This document shows positions 55,157-63,962 of a stretch of DNA of 64,000 nt, piece by piece. The DNA comes from Streptomyces sp. LBL. GTDB lineage: Bacteria > Actinomycetota > Actinomycetes > Streptomycetales > Streptomycetaceae. Within the stretch, counting starts at the first letter, position 1. Each line of letters starts with the position of its first letter. The notes beneath the pieces are model-generated. The model was not told where the DNA came from. It worked only from the letters and a program-made list of their open reading frames with translations, and did no database searches. The stretch lies in contig NZ_JARXYX010000011.1 in assembly GCF_029893585.1 (NCBI RefSeq), positions 181,458 through 245,457 on the forward strand, given 5' to 3'. The translations under genes were made by a program, and so were the position numbers.

Positions 55157-55585
55157 CTAGTCGTAGTGCCGGGCCTCGAAGACGTTGCCGTCCGGGTCAC
55201 GGAAGTAGAAGCTGCGCCGGGCCATTCCGCGGGCGCCGAAGGAGTCGTAGGAAAGGTCCGAGACGGGGACCGACCGTTCCTCCAGGCGGGCGCGCAGGGC
55301 CTGGAAGTCGTCGCCGGGCATGGCCAGGCAGACGTGGTTGACCGGGTGGCCGGCGCTCTCGGCGGCGCCGGGGACCATCTTCATGCGCTCCGCCGTGGAG
55401 AGCGGCATGAGGTCGAGGATGGTCTCGTCGTTGAGTCGTACGGAGGGGAACGGGGCCGCCCCCGCGGCGTAGTCGGTGAGCCTCATGGGTTCCATGCCGA
55501 CCGTCTTCTCGTAGAAGTCGGCCGACACCAGTGGGTCCTGCACCCAGAGGACGACATGGTCGAGACGTGTCGTGTTGTCCGTCAT
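55157..55585 (-). CDS. VOC-family (glyoxalase/bleomycin resistance-like) protein
   Basis: 142 aa, the length of a one-domain pair of beta-alpha-beta-beta-beta modules. N-terminal TRLDHVVLWVQDPLVSADFYEKTVG and C-terminal FYFRDPDGNVFEARHYD carry the usual metal-ligand positions (H in LDHVV, E in VFEA), and PVNHVCLAMPGDDF gives the second-module histidine. VOC enzymes include glyoxalase I, dioxygenases and antibiotic-binding proteins; the substrate is not evident here. Monocistronic and divergent from psuG. Confidence 0.88.
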   Translation of the reverse strand: MTDNTTRLDHVVLWVQDPLVSADFYEKTVGMEPMRLTDYAAGAAPFPSVRLNDETILDLMPLSTAERMKMVPGAAESAGHPVNHVCLAMPGDDFQALRARLEERSVPVSDLSYDSFGARGMARRSFYFRDPDGNVFEARHYD

Positions 55586-55683
55586 GCGCCCAGGCTGGTG
55601 GCCTCCTCCATAGCCCGCAAGGGTTTGACCGGACGTGCCGCCCGACAGAGATGAGGGAAGACCGACCGACAGGAGGCAGGCTC

Positions 55684-56592
55684 GTGGTGCTGGTGCTGTC
55701 CGAAGAAGTGCGGGACGCGATCGACGCGCGTCAACCTGTGGTGGCCCTGGAGTCCACGATCATCGCGCACGGGCTGCCGCGCCCGCGTAATCTCCAGGTG
55801 GCACTGGAACTGGAGGACGTCGTGCGGCGGGAGGGTGCCGTTCCCGCGACGATCGCCGTGCTGGACGGGAAGCCCCATGTCGGCCTGGGCAAAGAGCAGC
55901 TGGAGCGGGTCGCGAACGAGGACGGCATCCGCAAGCTGGGCCATCGGGATCTGCCGCTCGCGGTGGCCTCCGGAGCGAGCGGGGCGACCACGGTGTCGGC
56001 GACCGCGCTGCTGGCGGCCCTGGCGGGTGTGCGCGTGTTCGCGACGGGTGGGCTCGGCGGGGTGCACCGGGAGTGGACGGTGACGCAGGACGAGTCGGCC
56101 GACCTCGGGCTGCTGGCGCGCACGCGAATCACCGTGGTGTGCGCGGGCGTGAAGTCCATCCTGGACGTGCCGGCGACGCTGCAGCGGCTGGAGACCCTGG
56201 GCGTCGCGGTGGCCGGATACGGCACGGACCGCTTCCCCGGCTTCTACCTGTCCGACTCGGGTCACCCCGTGGAGTGGACGCTGGAGTCCCCGGCGCAGGT
56301 GGCGGACGTGATGAGGGCTCAGGACGCGCTCGACGGGACCGAGTCGGCGCTGATCGTCGCCCACCCCGTGCCCGAGGCCGAGCAGCTGGATCCCGAGCTT
56401 CACGCGCGCGTGCTCGCCGACGCGCTGCACGCGTGCGAGGCCGAGGGGATCTCCGGTCAGGCGGTCACCCCGTTCCTGCTCGACTATCTGGTCCGGCACA
56501 CCGAGGGGGCCTCACTGAGCGCCAATCTGGCGGCGGTGCGCGGCAACGTACGACTGGCGGGGCGGATCGCGGTGGCCTGGGCCGGGGCATGA
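55684..56592 (+). CDS. psuG: Pseudouridine-5'-phosphate glycosidase
   Basis: 302 aa from GTG 55684, chosen because AGGAGG lies 8 nt upstream (GTG 55687 and 55693 also in frame). It cleaves the C-C bond of pseudouridine 5'-phosphate to uracil and ribose-5-phosphate. Family features: VVALESTIIAHGLPRPRNL (E23), AVLDGKPHVGL, FATGGLGGVHRE, VCAGVKSILDVPATLQRLETLGV, GTDRFPGFYL and the C-terminal NLAAVRGNVRLAGRIA. It shares ATGA with a PfkB kinase gene, the expected pseudouridine kinase partner. Confidence 0.95.
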   Translation: MVLVLSEEVRDAIDARQPVVALESTIIAHGLPRPRNLQVALELEDVVRREGAVPATIAVLDGKPHVGLGKEQLERVANEDGIRKLGHRDLPLAVASGASGATTVSATALLAALAGVRVFATGGLGGVHREWTVTQDESADLGLLARTRITVVCAGVKSILDVPATLQRLETLGVAVAGYGTDRFPGFYLSDSGHPVEWTLESPAQVADVMRAQDALDGTESALIVAHPVPEAEQLDPELHARVLADALHACEAEGISGQAVTPFLLDYLVRHTEGASLSANLAAVRGNVRLAGRIAVAWAGA

Positions 56593-57551
56593 CCACGGAA
56601 CGGCCCGGACCGAGTGCGGCTGACTCGGCGGTTCACGGCCGCGCAGGCGGTGCGGACGGAGCGCTGCTGGTCGTCGGGGACGTGATCACGGATGTCGTCG
56701 CCCGGCACCGGGGGCCTCTCGCCACGGGTACGGACACAGCCGCGACGGTCCGGACGGTACCGGGCGGGGCGGGGGCCAACGTGGCCTGCTGGGCCGCTCA
56801 CAGCGGCCCGGCGGAGGTTCGGCTGCTGGGGCGGGTCGGCGCGGACTCGGCCGCCTGGCACGAGCGGGAGCTGGTCGCCTGTGGCGTACGGCCCCGGCTC
56901 GTCGTCGATCCGCAGGCGCCGACCGGGACGGTGATCTGCCTGGTCGACACGGGGGCGGCGGCCGAGCGGACATTCCTCACGGACAGTGGGGCGTCCTTGC
57001 GGCTGGCGCCGGAGGACTGGTCGGACACGCTGCTCGACGGGGTCGTGCGGCTGCACCTGTCGGGCTACCTGCTGTTCTCCGAACCGAGCCGGGCGCTGGT
57101 GACGGTGGCATTGGAGGCGGCACGCGCGCGTGGGGTGCCGGTGAGCCTCGATCCGGCGTCGGCCGGGTTCCTGGTGGCCTTGGGGGTGGACCGTTTCCTG
57201 GCGCTCATCAAGGGCGTGGACGTGCTGCTGCCCAGCCGGGACGAGGCAAGTCTGCTCACGGGTTTGCCCGACACGGCGGACGCGGCGGCTGAGCTGAGCC
57301 GTCACGTGCCGATGGTCGTGGTCAAGCAGGGAGCCGAGGGCGCGCTGGTGGCCCGGTCCGGCACCGTGATCGCCCACGTCCCCGCCGTACCGGCGACGCC
57401 ACGGGACACCACCGGCGCGGGCGATGCCTTCACCGGCGCGTTCCTCGCCACCCTGCTCACGGGAGCCCCACCCGAGGCCGCGGCGGCGGAGGGGTGCCGG
57501 GCGGGCGCGGTGGCGGTGGAGCAGGTGGGGGGACGTCCGCAGCGCCGCTGA
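56589..57551 (+). CDS. psuK: PfkB-family kinase, probable pseudouridine kinase
   Basis: 320 aa from ATG 56589, overlapping psuG by 4 bp. Ribokinase fold: LLVVGDVITDVVARH, the substrate segment GGAGANVACWAA, and DTTGAGDAFTGAFLATLL with the catalytic Asp in GAGD. The first 25 residues are low-complexity. The fused translation with psuG indicates that it makes pseudouridine 5'-phosphate from pseudouridine for PsuG. No nucleoside permease gene is nearby. The PsuK name rests on context. Confidence 0.85.
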   Translation: MTTERPGPSAADSAVHGRAGGADGALLVVGDVITDVVARHRGPLATGTDTAATVRTVPGGAGANVACWAAHSGPAEVRLLGRVGADSAAWHERELVACGVRPRLVVDPQAPTGTVICLVDTGAAAERTFLTDSGASLRLAPEDWSDTLLDGVVRLHLSGYLLFSEPSRALVTVALEAARARGVPVSLDPASAGFLVALGVDRFLALIKGVDVLLPSRDEASLLTGLPDTADAAAELSRHVPMVVVKQGAEGALVARSGTVIAHVPAVPATPRDTTGAGDAFTGAFLATLLTGAPPEAAAAEGCRAGAVAVEQVGGRPQRR

Positions 57552-57565
57552 AGCCCGCCGTCCTC

Positions 57566-58360
57566 CTACGCCTTGCGACCCCATGCCGAGATCATCGGGG
57601 CCGTCGCGAGGTCCATGTCGCCGGAGTCGATGTTCGCGAGGTGGCGGTCGATGTCCTGGTCCGTGGCGTGGCCCGCGGCGACGAGCCGGCAGCGGATCTG
57701 GCGGACCGTGGCGGACTCAAGGGCGACGGAGGCGGGTGAGCTGACCGGGAAGTACGCGTCGGCCTCCACCCGGCACAGCCCGGCGTCGCGGAGCAGACGG
57801 GGCAGCCTGCGCCCGTAGGAGAGGTCGGCGCCCCGGTCGGCCAGCAGGTGGCGGAAGCCCTGCCGCAGCCGGTTCGCGAGTTGCTGCTCGGGGCCGTGCT
57901 CGTCGGGGCACACCAGCGGCTGGAGGGCCGGGTCGGCGTCCTCCACCAGGAGGCGTCCCCCGGGACGCAGGGCCTTGACCATGGACCGCAACGCCCTTTC
58001 CCGGTCCGGCACATGAACGAGCACGAGCCGGGCGTGCACCAGGTCGAACCCCTCCCCCGGCGGCTCGTCGGCACCGACGTCGTGCACCCGCACCTCCACC
58101 GGCGGCCGGGCCGCTGGGGCGACCCGCGAGGTGTCGATGTCGGTGGCGAGCACCCGTCCGGTCGGGCCGACCTTCTTGGCCAGCCAGGACACCACGGATG
58201 TGCCACCGGCTCCGACCTCCCAGCAACGCCAGCCGGGTCCGATGCCGAGTCCGTCGAGATGCCGGAAGGTCGTGGGGTCGAAAAGGGAGGCGAAGGCGTC
58301 GAAACGTTCCCCCGCCTCGGTCTGCTGGTTATCGAGGAGATACTCGTCGGATCGCATCAT
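57566..58360 (-). CDS. SAM-dependent methyltransferase
   Basis: 264 aa (ATG 58360 or 58357). Class I fold: motif I WRCWEVGAGGTSVVSWLAKKVG, acidic VLATDIDTS, motif II PGEGFDLVHARLVLVHV and post-II ALRSMVKALRPGGRLLVED. The size and FDAFASLFDPTTFRHLDGLGIG N-terminus match UbiE/CmoA-like enzymes of streptomycetes with unknown small-molecule substrates. It is convergent with psuK, 14 bp apart. Confidence 0.88.
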   Translation of the reverse strand: MMRSDEYLLDNQQTEAGERFDAFASLFDPTTFRHLDGLGIGPGWRCWEVGAGGTSVVSWLAKKVGPTGRVLATDIDTSRVAPAARPPVEVRVHDVGADEPPGEGFDLVHARLVLVHVPDRERALRSMVKALRPGGRLLVEDADPALQPLVCPDEHGPEQQLANRLRQGFRHLLADRGADLSYGRRLPRLLRDAGLCRVEADAYFPVSSPASVALESATVRQIRCRLVAAGHATDQDIDRHLANIDSGDMDLATAPMISAWGRKA

Positions 58361-58668
58361 GCCGCGATCATCCCAGTTGCCCGGCTTGTCGGGAGCGGTC
58401 GACGCGACGACTCCGGCGAGATGGAGGAGATGACCGACACCTCTCCCGGCAGACGGCCGTCACATGGCACGACGGACCGCCGACGCTTCGGCCGGCCGGT
58501 CACGGTGTCCGTATGTCCATGACCGGGAGCGAAGGCGTTGTCCACAGCCGGGAACCAAGCGGAACGTCCTGTTCCCACAGGCTTGCACGCCGCTCGCGCC
58601 GAACTGGCAAACTGACCGGCCAGGGCGCGGGAATGCGGCGCGAGGGAGATCCACGCAAGGAGATCCAG

Positions 58669-59796
58669 ATGTCCATGACAGGGAATCTGCGGAAGGTCAC
58701 CAGCTTCCGCGGGGTGGGGAGCCTCCGCAAGGTGGCTCGGCTGGCCCGGCGGCGCCCCCGCGTCGACCTGAGCCATCCGGCCCGGTCCCCGCTGGGCTCC
58801 TCAGTGGTCAACTGCGTGACGTACAAGGAGGGTGTCCGGGTCGCAGGGGGCAGTGATCTGGTCGACGCGATGGAGCGGGTACGCAAGGGCCGTGACGGTT
58901 TCGTCTGGCTCGGCCTGCACGAGCCGTCGGACCAGGAATTCGCGGGCATCGCCGAGCTCTTCGACCTGCACCCGTTGGCGGCCGAGGACGCGGTCGAGGC
59001 CCATCAACGCCCGAAACTGGAGCGCTACGGCGACACCCTGTTCGCGGTGTTCAAGACGGTCTGCTACGTCGAGCACGAGGAGCTCACGGCGACCAGCGAG
59101 GTGGTGGACACCGGCGAGATCATGGTGTTCGTCGGCCCGGACTTCGTCATCACGGTCCGCCACGGACGGCACGGCTCGCTGGGGCCTTTGCGTGAGGAGC
59201 TGGAGTCCGCTCCCCAGCAACTCGCCAAGGGCCCGGCCGCGGTGCTGCACGCGATCGCGGACCATGTGGTCGACGACTATCTGAACGTCACCGACGCGGT
59301 ACAGATGGACATCGACCAGGTCGAGACGGCGGTCTTCACGGACAACGGCGCCCGGGTCGACGCTGGACGGATCTACCAACTCAAGCGCGAACTCCTGGAG
59401 CTGAAGCGGGCCGTCGTTCCACTCGGGCGTCCCCTCGATGAGCTCGCCACCCGGCCGATCCGGGTGGTCGCCCCCGAAATACAGGCCTACTTCCGCGATG
59501 TCTCCGACCATCTGCTGCGTGCCAAGGAGCAGATCGCCGCCTTCGACGAACTGCTGAACTCCATACTCCAAGCGCACCTCGCGCAGGTGACGGTCGCGCA
59601 GAACGAGGACATGCGGAAGATCACGGCATGGGCCGCGGTGATCGCCGTACCTACCATGGTGTGCGGGGTCTACGGCATGAACTTCGACTACATGCCGGAG
59701 CTGCACTGGCGATTCGGCTACGGCCTGATCATCGGCGTGATATCGGTGGCCTGCCTGGTGCTGTACCGCGGCTTCCGGCGCAACGGCTGGCTCTGA
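58669..59796 (+). CDS. corA: CorA-family magnesium/cobalt transport protein
   Basis: 375 aa from ATG 58669 behind AAGGAG. A basic N-terminal 45 residues, then the cytosolic CorA funnel (GGSDLVDAMERVRKGRDGFVWLGLHEPSDQEF, FDLHPLAAEDAVEAHQRPKLERYGD, with the long helix to SILQAHLAQVTVAQN), and two membrane helices at the C-terminus. The loop motif YGMNFDYMPEL includes the GMN filter and MPEL. Homopentameric Mg2+ channel. An upstream in-frame copy of MSMTG at 58509 makes a longer ORF but lacks a ribosome site. Confidence 0.95.
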   Translation: MSMTGNLRKVTSFRGVGSLRKVARLARRRPRVDLSHPARSPLGSSVVNCVTYKEGVRVAGGSDLVDAMERVRKGRDGFVWLGLHEPSDQEFAGIAELFDLHPLAAEDAVEAHQRPKLERYGDTLFAVFKTVCYVEHEELTATSEVVDTGEIMVFVGPDFVITVRHGRHGSLGPLREELESAPQQLAKGPAAVLHAIADHVVDDYLNVTDAVQMDIDQVETAVFTDNGARVDAGRIYQLKRELLELKRAVVPLGRPLDELATRPIRVVAPEIQAYFRDVSDHLLRAKEQIAAFDELLNSILQAHLAQVTVAQNEDMRKITAWAAVIAVPTMVCGVYGMNFDYMPELHWRFGYGLIIGVISVACLVLYRGFRRNGWL

Positions 59797-59846
59797 CCGG
59801 CAGCGCGCCGTCACTGCGCCGCGTCCCGAATCGGCGGCGCGCTCGA

Positions 59847-59933
59847 GGTCAGCGGCGTCCGAGGGTCAGTGGCGGAGGCCAGCGGCTCAGTGGCAGCAGA
59901 GAGTCAGTGAGCTTAGGCCAGCGGCTCAGTGGC
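59847..59933. repeat. Repeats of the CBS-gene stop region
   Basis: GGCCAGCGGCTCAGTGGC occurs at 59877-59894 and again, 39 bp later, at 59916-59933, where it contains the stop codon of the minus-strand CBS gene. Two partial copies (GTCAGTGGCGG, GTCAGTGAGC) lie between and before them. Confidence 0.8.
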
Positions 59934-60357
59934 GGCCGGAGGGTCGGGCGTAGACGCTCTCGGCCCAGGTCGCGATCTGGTCGTCGCTCAGGTGCTGGGC
60001 CAGGTCGGCCTCGCTGATCATGCCGACGAGGCGCTTGTTCTCGATGACGGGCAGCCGGCGGATCTGGTGCTCCTGCATCTCGTGCAGCACTTCACTGACG
60101 TCGGCACCGGCGTCGACCCAGCGCGGGGTGCCGTGGGCCATCTCGCCGGCGGTGACCTTGGCCGGGTCGTGGCCCATGGCGACACAGCCGACGACGATGT
60201 CGCGGTCGGTGAGGATTCCGCAGAGCCGCTCGTTCTGGTCGCTGATGGGCAGGGCCCCGACGTTCAGGTCGCGCATCAGCTGGGCCGCACGGTTCAGGGT
60301 CTCGTGGGCAGGGATCCACTGGGCACCACGGTGCATGATGTCTGCGGCGGTGGTCAT
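59926..60357 (-). CDS. Two-CBS-domain protein
   Basis: 143 aa from ATG 60357 (MTTAADIMHRGAQWIP). A tandem pair of CBS motifs: LNRAAQLMRDLNVGALPISDQNERLCGILTDRDIVV and VSEVLHEMQEHQIRRLPVIENKRLVGMISEADLAQHL. Such free-standing CBS pairs bind adenine nucleotides and sense energy or redox state; they are common in streptomycetes, often near hypoxia or dormancy genes. No other domain. Function beyond ligand binding is unknown. Confidence 0.92.
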   Translation of the reverse strand: MTTAADIMHRGAQWIPAHETLNRAAQLMRDLNVGALPISDQNERLCGILTDRDIVVGCVAMGHDPAKVTAGEMAHGTPRWVDAGADVSEVLHEMQEHQIRRLPVIENKRLVGMISEADLAQHLSDDQIATWAESVYARPSGRH

Positions 60358-60526
60358 GGGGTGCCTCCCGGTGCCGGGTGGCCGGCGCAGAGCGGGTGCC
60401 CCGCAAGTCCCGGTGTCCTCATTCTCACGGCGCCGCCGGACCGACGCACCTGGAGACCGCGTAGGCCGAGAGGCCAATGCGCGCACACGTAAAAGCGGTG
60501 GCGGATCAGTGGGACAGAGGCTCCGA

Positions 60527-61159
60527 TCAGCCATTCCAGGCCGGGCGACGGGGGTCGTCGGCACGTATCAGGATGTCGGCCGTGCCGGCCGGGTCGGTCT
60601 CGTTCTCGTAGCGCTCGAAGGCGGGGAGGGTCCAGTGCTCGGACTCGGGGGTACGGCGTCGCAGGGCTCCCGGTGAGAGGAGGACGTGGACGGTCAGATC
60701 GAAGGGGAACCAGTGGCGCAGCAGGAGGGGGCCGTGCAGCAACAGGAAACCAGCGGGCGGGAGGTGGACGTAGGGGCTGCGGGTGGCACGGTCGGTGACC
60801 GGGTCCCACAGGTCGGCCAGGACGCGGCCGTCGCCGCCGGGTTCGAGAGGGCCGAAGACCTCGCGCCACAGGGCGCCGGTGTCGAACCAGCCGTCGTAGT
60901 AGGCCTCCAGGTCCTGATGGCCGTATTCCAGGCGGAGCGAAGCGGGACGTAGGAAGCCGTGCGTGCCGATGACGAGCGAGGGCCGGCCACGTATGCGCAG
61001 GGCCTCCGAGACGCGATCGGCGAGGTCTCCCGGTCGGCCGACAGGGGCACCGTCGAAGGCGATGCGGGGCCAGGGGCTGCCGTCGGCCGGTTTCAGGTCG
61101 AGCAGTCGTTCGGCGAGGAGGTCGCCAAGCCGGTCCCAGGTGATCGCTTCGAGTCGCAC
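60527..61159 (-). CDS. Uridine kinase-like protein with degenerate P-loop
   Basis: 210 aa from GTG 61159 (MRLEAITWDRLGDLLAERL). The family is annotated as uridine kinase-like. Where a P-loop is expected the sequence reads IAFDGAPVGRPGDLADRV, without the GKS/T, so nucleotide binding by the usual mechanism is doubtful. Further parts fit a nucleoside/pantothenate-kinase fold: SLVIGTHGFLRPASLRLEYG (with Arg), DGWFDTGALWREVFGPL and HGPLLLRHWFPFDLTVHVLLS. Alone in its unit. Substrate unknown. Confidence 0.72.
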   Translation of the reverse strand: MRLEAITWDRLGDLLAERLLDLKPADGSPWPRIAFDGAPVGRPGDLADRVSEALRIRGRPSLVIGTHGFLRPASLRLEYGHQDLEAYYDGWFDTGALWREVFGPLEPGGDGRVLADLWDPVTDRATRSPYVHLPPAGFLLLHGPLLLRHWFPFDLTVHVLLSPGALRRRTPESEHWTLPAFERYENETDPAGTADILIRADDPRRPAWNG

Positions 61160-61447
61160 ACGGCCATGATGCGTCAGGCGGGAGGGGTGGAGACGGCGGA
61201 GGACGGGTGACTGGTGAGGGAGGAGCGGGTCTGACGTGGCGAGGTGGGGGCGCGATCGGGAACGTGATGGGGGCGATTGTTCGGCACGCAAAGGCGTGCC
61301 GTCGTGACTGCTCGCTGTCGCGGCGCCAGGCTGGACGCTCGCTTGTGGAAGCGCGGGCTTGGCCATGGTGGGGGTCGGTGTTCGGGGAATCACTGGTGGG
61401 GACGGTGCCGGGCTGAAGCTCGGCTCGATGTGGGAGTGGGTTGCGAC

Positions 61448-61927
61448 GTGATCGATGGGCCCTACTTTGTGCTGGCCATGGTGGGCGTGATGGGGACCGG
61501 ACTGGTGGCCGGGGCGTTCTGCGCTTTCTCGACCTTCGTGATGCGGGCGCTCGCCGCGTTGCCGCCCGCGCAGGGGGTCGCCGCGATGAACTCGATCAAC
61601 GAGTACGCGGTGCGGGCGGCGTTCATGTTCGTGTTCACCGGGTCGGCCGTGGTGTGCGTGGTGATCGCGGTGGTGACGTTCGTGGTGTGGCCGGACGAGG
61701 GGGCGGTCGAGCTGCTGGTGGGCAGCGCGCTGTACCTGTTCGGCGTGTTCGGACTGACCATCGCGGCGAACGTGCCGCGCAACAACGCGCTGGGCAGGCT
61801 GGAGCCCGGCGCCCAGGAGGCGTCCGCGTACTGGCCGACGTACGTACGCGAGTGGACGATGTGGAACCACGTGCGCACGGTCGCCTCGGCTGCGGCGACG
61901 GTGTCGTACGCGCTGGCCCTGACCTGA
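61448..61927 (+). CDS. DUF1772 / anthrone oxygenase-like membrane protein
   Basis: 159 aa from GTG 61448 (MIDGPYFVLAMVGVMGTGL). Four hydrophobic helices. Hallmarks of the DUF1772 family: GVMGTGLVAGAFCAFSTFVMRALAALPPAQG, the AAFMFVFTGSAVVCVV helix, NVPRNNALG, and a C-terminal WTMWNHVRTVASAAATVSY. Fungal relatives act as anthrone oxygenases; the streptomycete role is unknown. The longer ORF start at 61277 is rejected because its N-terminus is Arg-rich and family-unlike. Confidence 0.82.
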   Translation: MIDGPYFVLAMVGVMGTGLVAGAFCAFSTFVMRALAALPPAQGVAAMNSINEYAVRAAFMFVFTGSAVVCVVIAVVTFVVWPDEGAVELLVGSALYLFGVFGLTIAANVPRNNALGRLEPGAQEASAYWPTYVREWTMWNHVRTVASAAATVSYALALT

Positions 61928-62038
61928 GCGCGGGCCGGATCCGAGCGGGACCGGGACACCTGTTCTCAGCCTGCGAGAAAGCGCTGTCGGACCCTCTGCG
62001 TAAGTGACCGACGGGACGTATCGTGGCCGAAGGACGTG

Positions 62039-62098
62039 CCGGAGGAAGTACCCCAAGAGGTTCCGGAGGAAGCACCGCAAAAGGTTCCGGAAAGTGCC
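62039..62098. repeat. 12/24-bp tandem repeats upstream of gltD
   Basis: Units of 24 bp start at 62039 and 62063, each beginning CCGGAGGAAG and ending AGGTT, then a partial third (CCGGAAAGTGCC). Each can be split into two 12-bp halves. It ends 62 bp before the gltD start. Confidence 0.85.
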
Positions 62099-62159
62099 GC
62101 CCGATGACGCACGGCCACGTCGGACGCGCAAGTTACACGCGCAGGCAAGGAAGACGCCC

Positions 62160-63653
62160 ATGGCCGATCCCAAGGGATTCATGACCACGGCCCGCCAGGA
62201 CTGGCCGCGTCGGCCGGTCGAGGAGCGGGTCCGGGACTGGGACGAGGTGTACGTCCCCGGGGCGCTGCTGCCCATCGTCAGCAAACAGGCCGATCGCTGC
62301 ATGGACTGCGGCATCCCCTTCTGTCACGACGCCTGTCCGCTCGGCAATCTGATCCCTGAGTGGAACGACCTGATCTCCCGGGAGGACTGGCGGGCGGCCG
62401 CCGACCGGCTGCACGCCACCAACAACTTCCCTGAGTTCACCGGCCGGTTGTGTCCAGCGCCCTGCGAGGCGGGGTGTGTGCTCGCGATCAACCAGCCGGC
62501 AGTCACCATCAAGAACGTCGAGGTGGCCATCGCCGACCGGGCCTGGGAGCTCGGGTTCGCGCCACCGCGTCCGCCGGAGAGGTTGTCCGGGCGGACGGTC
62601 GCGGTGATCGGCTCGGGGCCCACGGGCCTTGCCGCGGCACAGCAGTTGACCCGCGCGGGCCACACGGTCGCGGTGTACGAGAAGGACGACCGGCTCGGCG
62701 GACTGATGCGGTACGGAATCCCCGGGTTCAAGATGGAGAAGCACCACCTCGACCGGCGGATCGAGCAGATACGGGCGGAGGGAACGAAGTTCCGTACGTC
62801 GACAGCGGTCGGGCGGGACATCGGCGCCGCGGAGCTGCGTTCGCGCTACGACGCCGTGGTGGTCGCCACCGGGGCGACTGCCTGGCGTGAACTGGACGTA
62901 CCGGGGCGAGAGTTGGCCGGCGTGCACCAAGCGATGGAGTATCTGCCGCTGGCCAACCGGGTGTGCGAGGGTGACCTGGAGATCTCGCCCATGTCCGCGG
63001 CCGGGAAGCATGTCGTCATCGTCGGCGGCGGGGACACGGGGGCCGACTGTCTGGGGACGGCGATACGGGAAGGGGCCGCGTCCGTCACCCAGTTGGACAT
63101 CTACGCCCAGCCCGGCGGCGAGCGCGACGAGGACGTCGAGCCGTGGCCGACGTATCCGAAGATCTACCGGCTGTCAGCCGCGCACGAGGAGGCGCGGGAC
63201 CTGCGGACGGCGCCGGCGGCGGACGCGGACACGGACGCGCGGCTGTTCGCGGCGTCCACCATCCGCTTCACCGGGGACAGGGACGGGCAGGTACGGTCGC
63301 TGCATCTGGTCGAGGTGGACGCGCAGCGGCAGCCGGTGCCGGGCAGCGGACGCTGCCTGCCCGCCGACCTCGTGCTGCTCGCGCTCGGGTTCTCGGGCCC
63401 GGACAAGGAGGACGGGCTGATCCGGCAGTGGGGGCTGGAGCTGGAGCCCCGCGGGACGATCGCGCGGGACGCCGGCTTCGCGACGAACGTACCTGGCGTG
63501 TTCGCCGCGGGGGACGCCGCGCGGGGACAGTCGCTGATCGTGTGGGCGATCGCGGAGGGACGGGCGGTGGCGACGGCCGTCGACCGCCACCTGACGGGCA
63601 GTTCACAATTGCCGGCCCCGATCGGCCCGTACGACCGCCCCATGGCCGTGTAG
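62160..63653 (+). CDS. gltD: GltD-like glutamate synthase small subunit
   Basis: 497 aa from ATG 62160 (MADPKGFMTTARQDWPRRPV). The small subunit passes electrons from NAD(P)H via FAD and Fe-S centres to GltB. N-terminal cysteine-rich DRCMDCGIPFCHDACPLGN and RLCPAPCEAGC bind the [4Fe-4S] clusters; FAD-binding VAVIGSGPTGLAAAQQL, then GGLMRYGIPGFKMEK, NAD(P)-binding VVIVGGGDTGADCLG, and C-terminal VFAAGDAARGQSLIVWAI. No gltB lies on either side within the window. It may work with a distant GltB or as a stand-alone oxidoreductase. Confidence 0.93.
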   Translation: MADPKGFMTTARQDWPRRPVEERVRDWDEVYVPGALLPIVSKQADRCMDCGIPFCHDACPLGNLIPEWNDLISREDWRAAADRLHATNNFPEFTGRLCPAPCEAGCVLAINQPAVTIKNVEVAIADRAWELGFAPPRPPERLSGRTVAVIGSGPTGLAAAQQLTRAGHTVAVYEKDDRLGGLMRYGIPGFKMEKHHLDRRIEQIRAEGTKFRTSTAVGRDIGAAELRSRYDAVVVATGATAWRELDVPGRELAGVHQAMEYLPLANRVCEGDLEISPMSAAGKHVVIVGGGDTGADCLGTAIREGAASVTQLDIYAQPGGERDEDVEPWPTYPKIYRLSAAHEEARDLRTAPAADADTDARLFAASTIRFTGDRDGQVRSLHLVEVDAQRQPVPGSGRCLPADLVLLALGFSGPDKEDGLIRQWGLELEPRGTIARDAGFATNVPGVFAAGDAARGQSLIVWAIAEGRAVATAVDRHLTGSSQLPAPIGPYDRPMAV

Positions 63654-63916
63654 GCCGACGGACCGGTGGCGGTGACGCGTCCGACAGCGCCGCACCGTCG
63701 TGGTACGCCGCCGCTGCGGCGAATGGGAGGAGTCCGGCGAACATGACAACGCCGGGTTCCTTCCGGCCTCTCGCACCCTGCGAACGGCAACCGCAGCGTG
63801 CACTGCCCGTCAGGCATCCCGAGCAAGAGGCCGGCGGAAGATGGCCGGTCGCCGTGACGTGACCGGCCTTCGGGCTAGTGCCGTGGCAGGCAATGTTTGC
63901 CCGAGAGGAGCGGCGT

Positions 63917-63958
63917 CATGGGGGTCCCCCCGCTCGAGCGCAGCCGAGAGTGGGGGAG
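63917..63958. repeat. GC-rich interspersed repeat, second copy
   Basis: Same head (ATGGGGGTCCCCCCGC), 17-nt middle and TGGGGGAG tail as at 897-937. Here it is in non-coding DNA. GCTCGAGCGCAGC in the middle is partly self-complementary. Confidence 0.75.
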
Positions 63959-63962
63959 CGTG

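Noticed and set aside
61980..62004. CTGTCGGAC-N8-TAAGTG as a further damage promoter before gltD
   Set aside because: The -10 lacks the final T and the upstream box has mismatches; the distance to gltD is over 150 bp.
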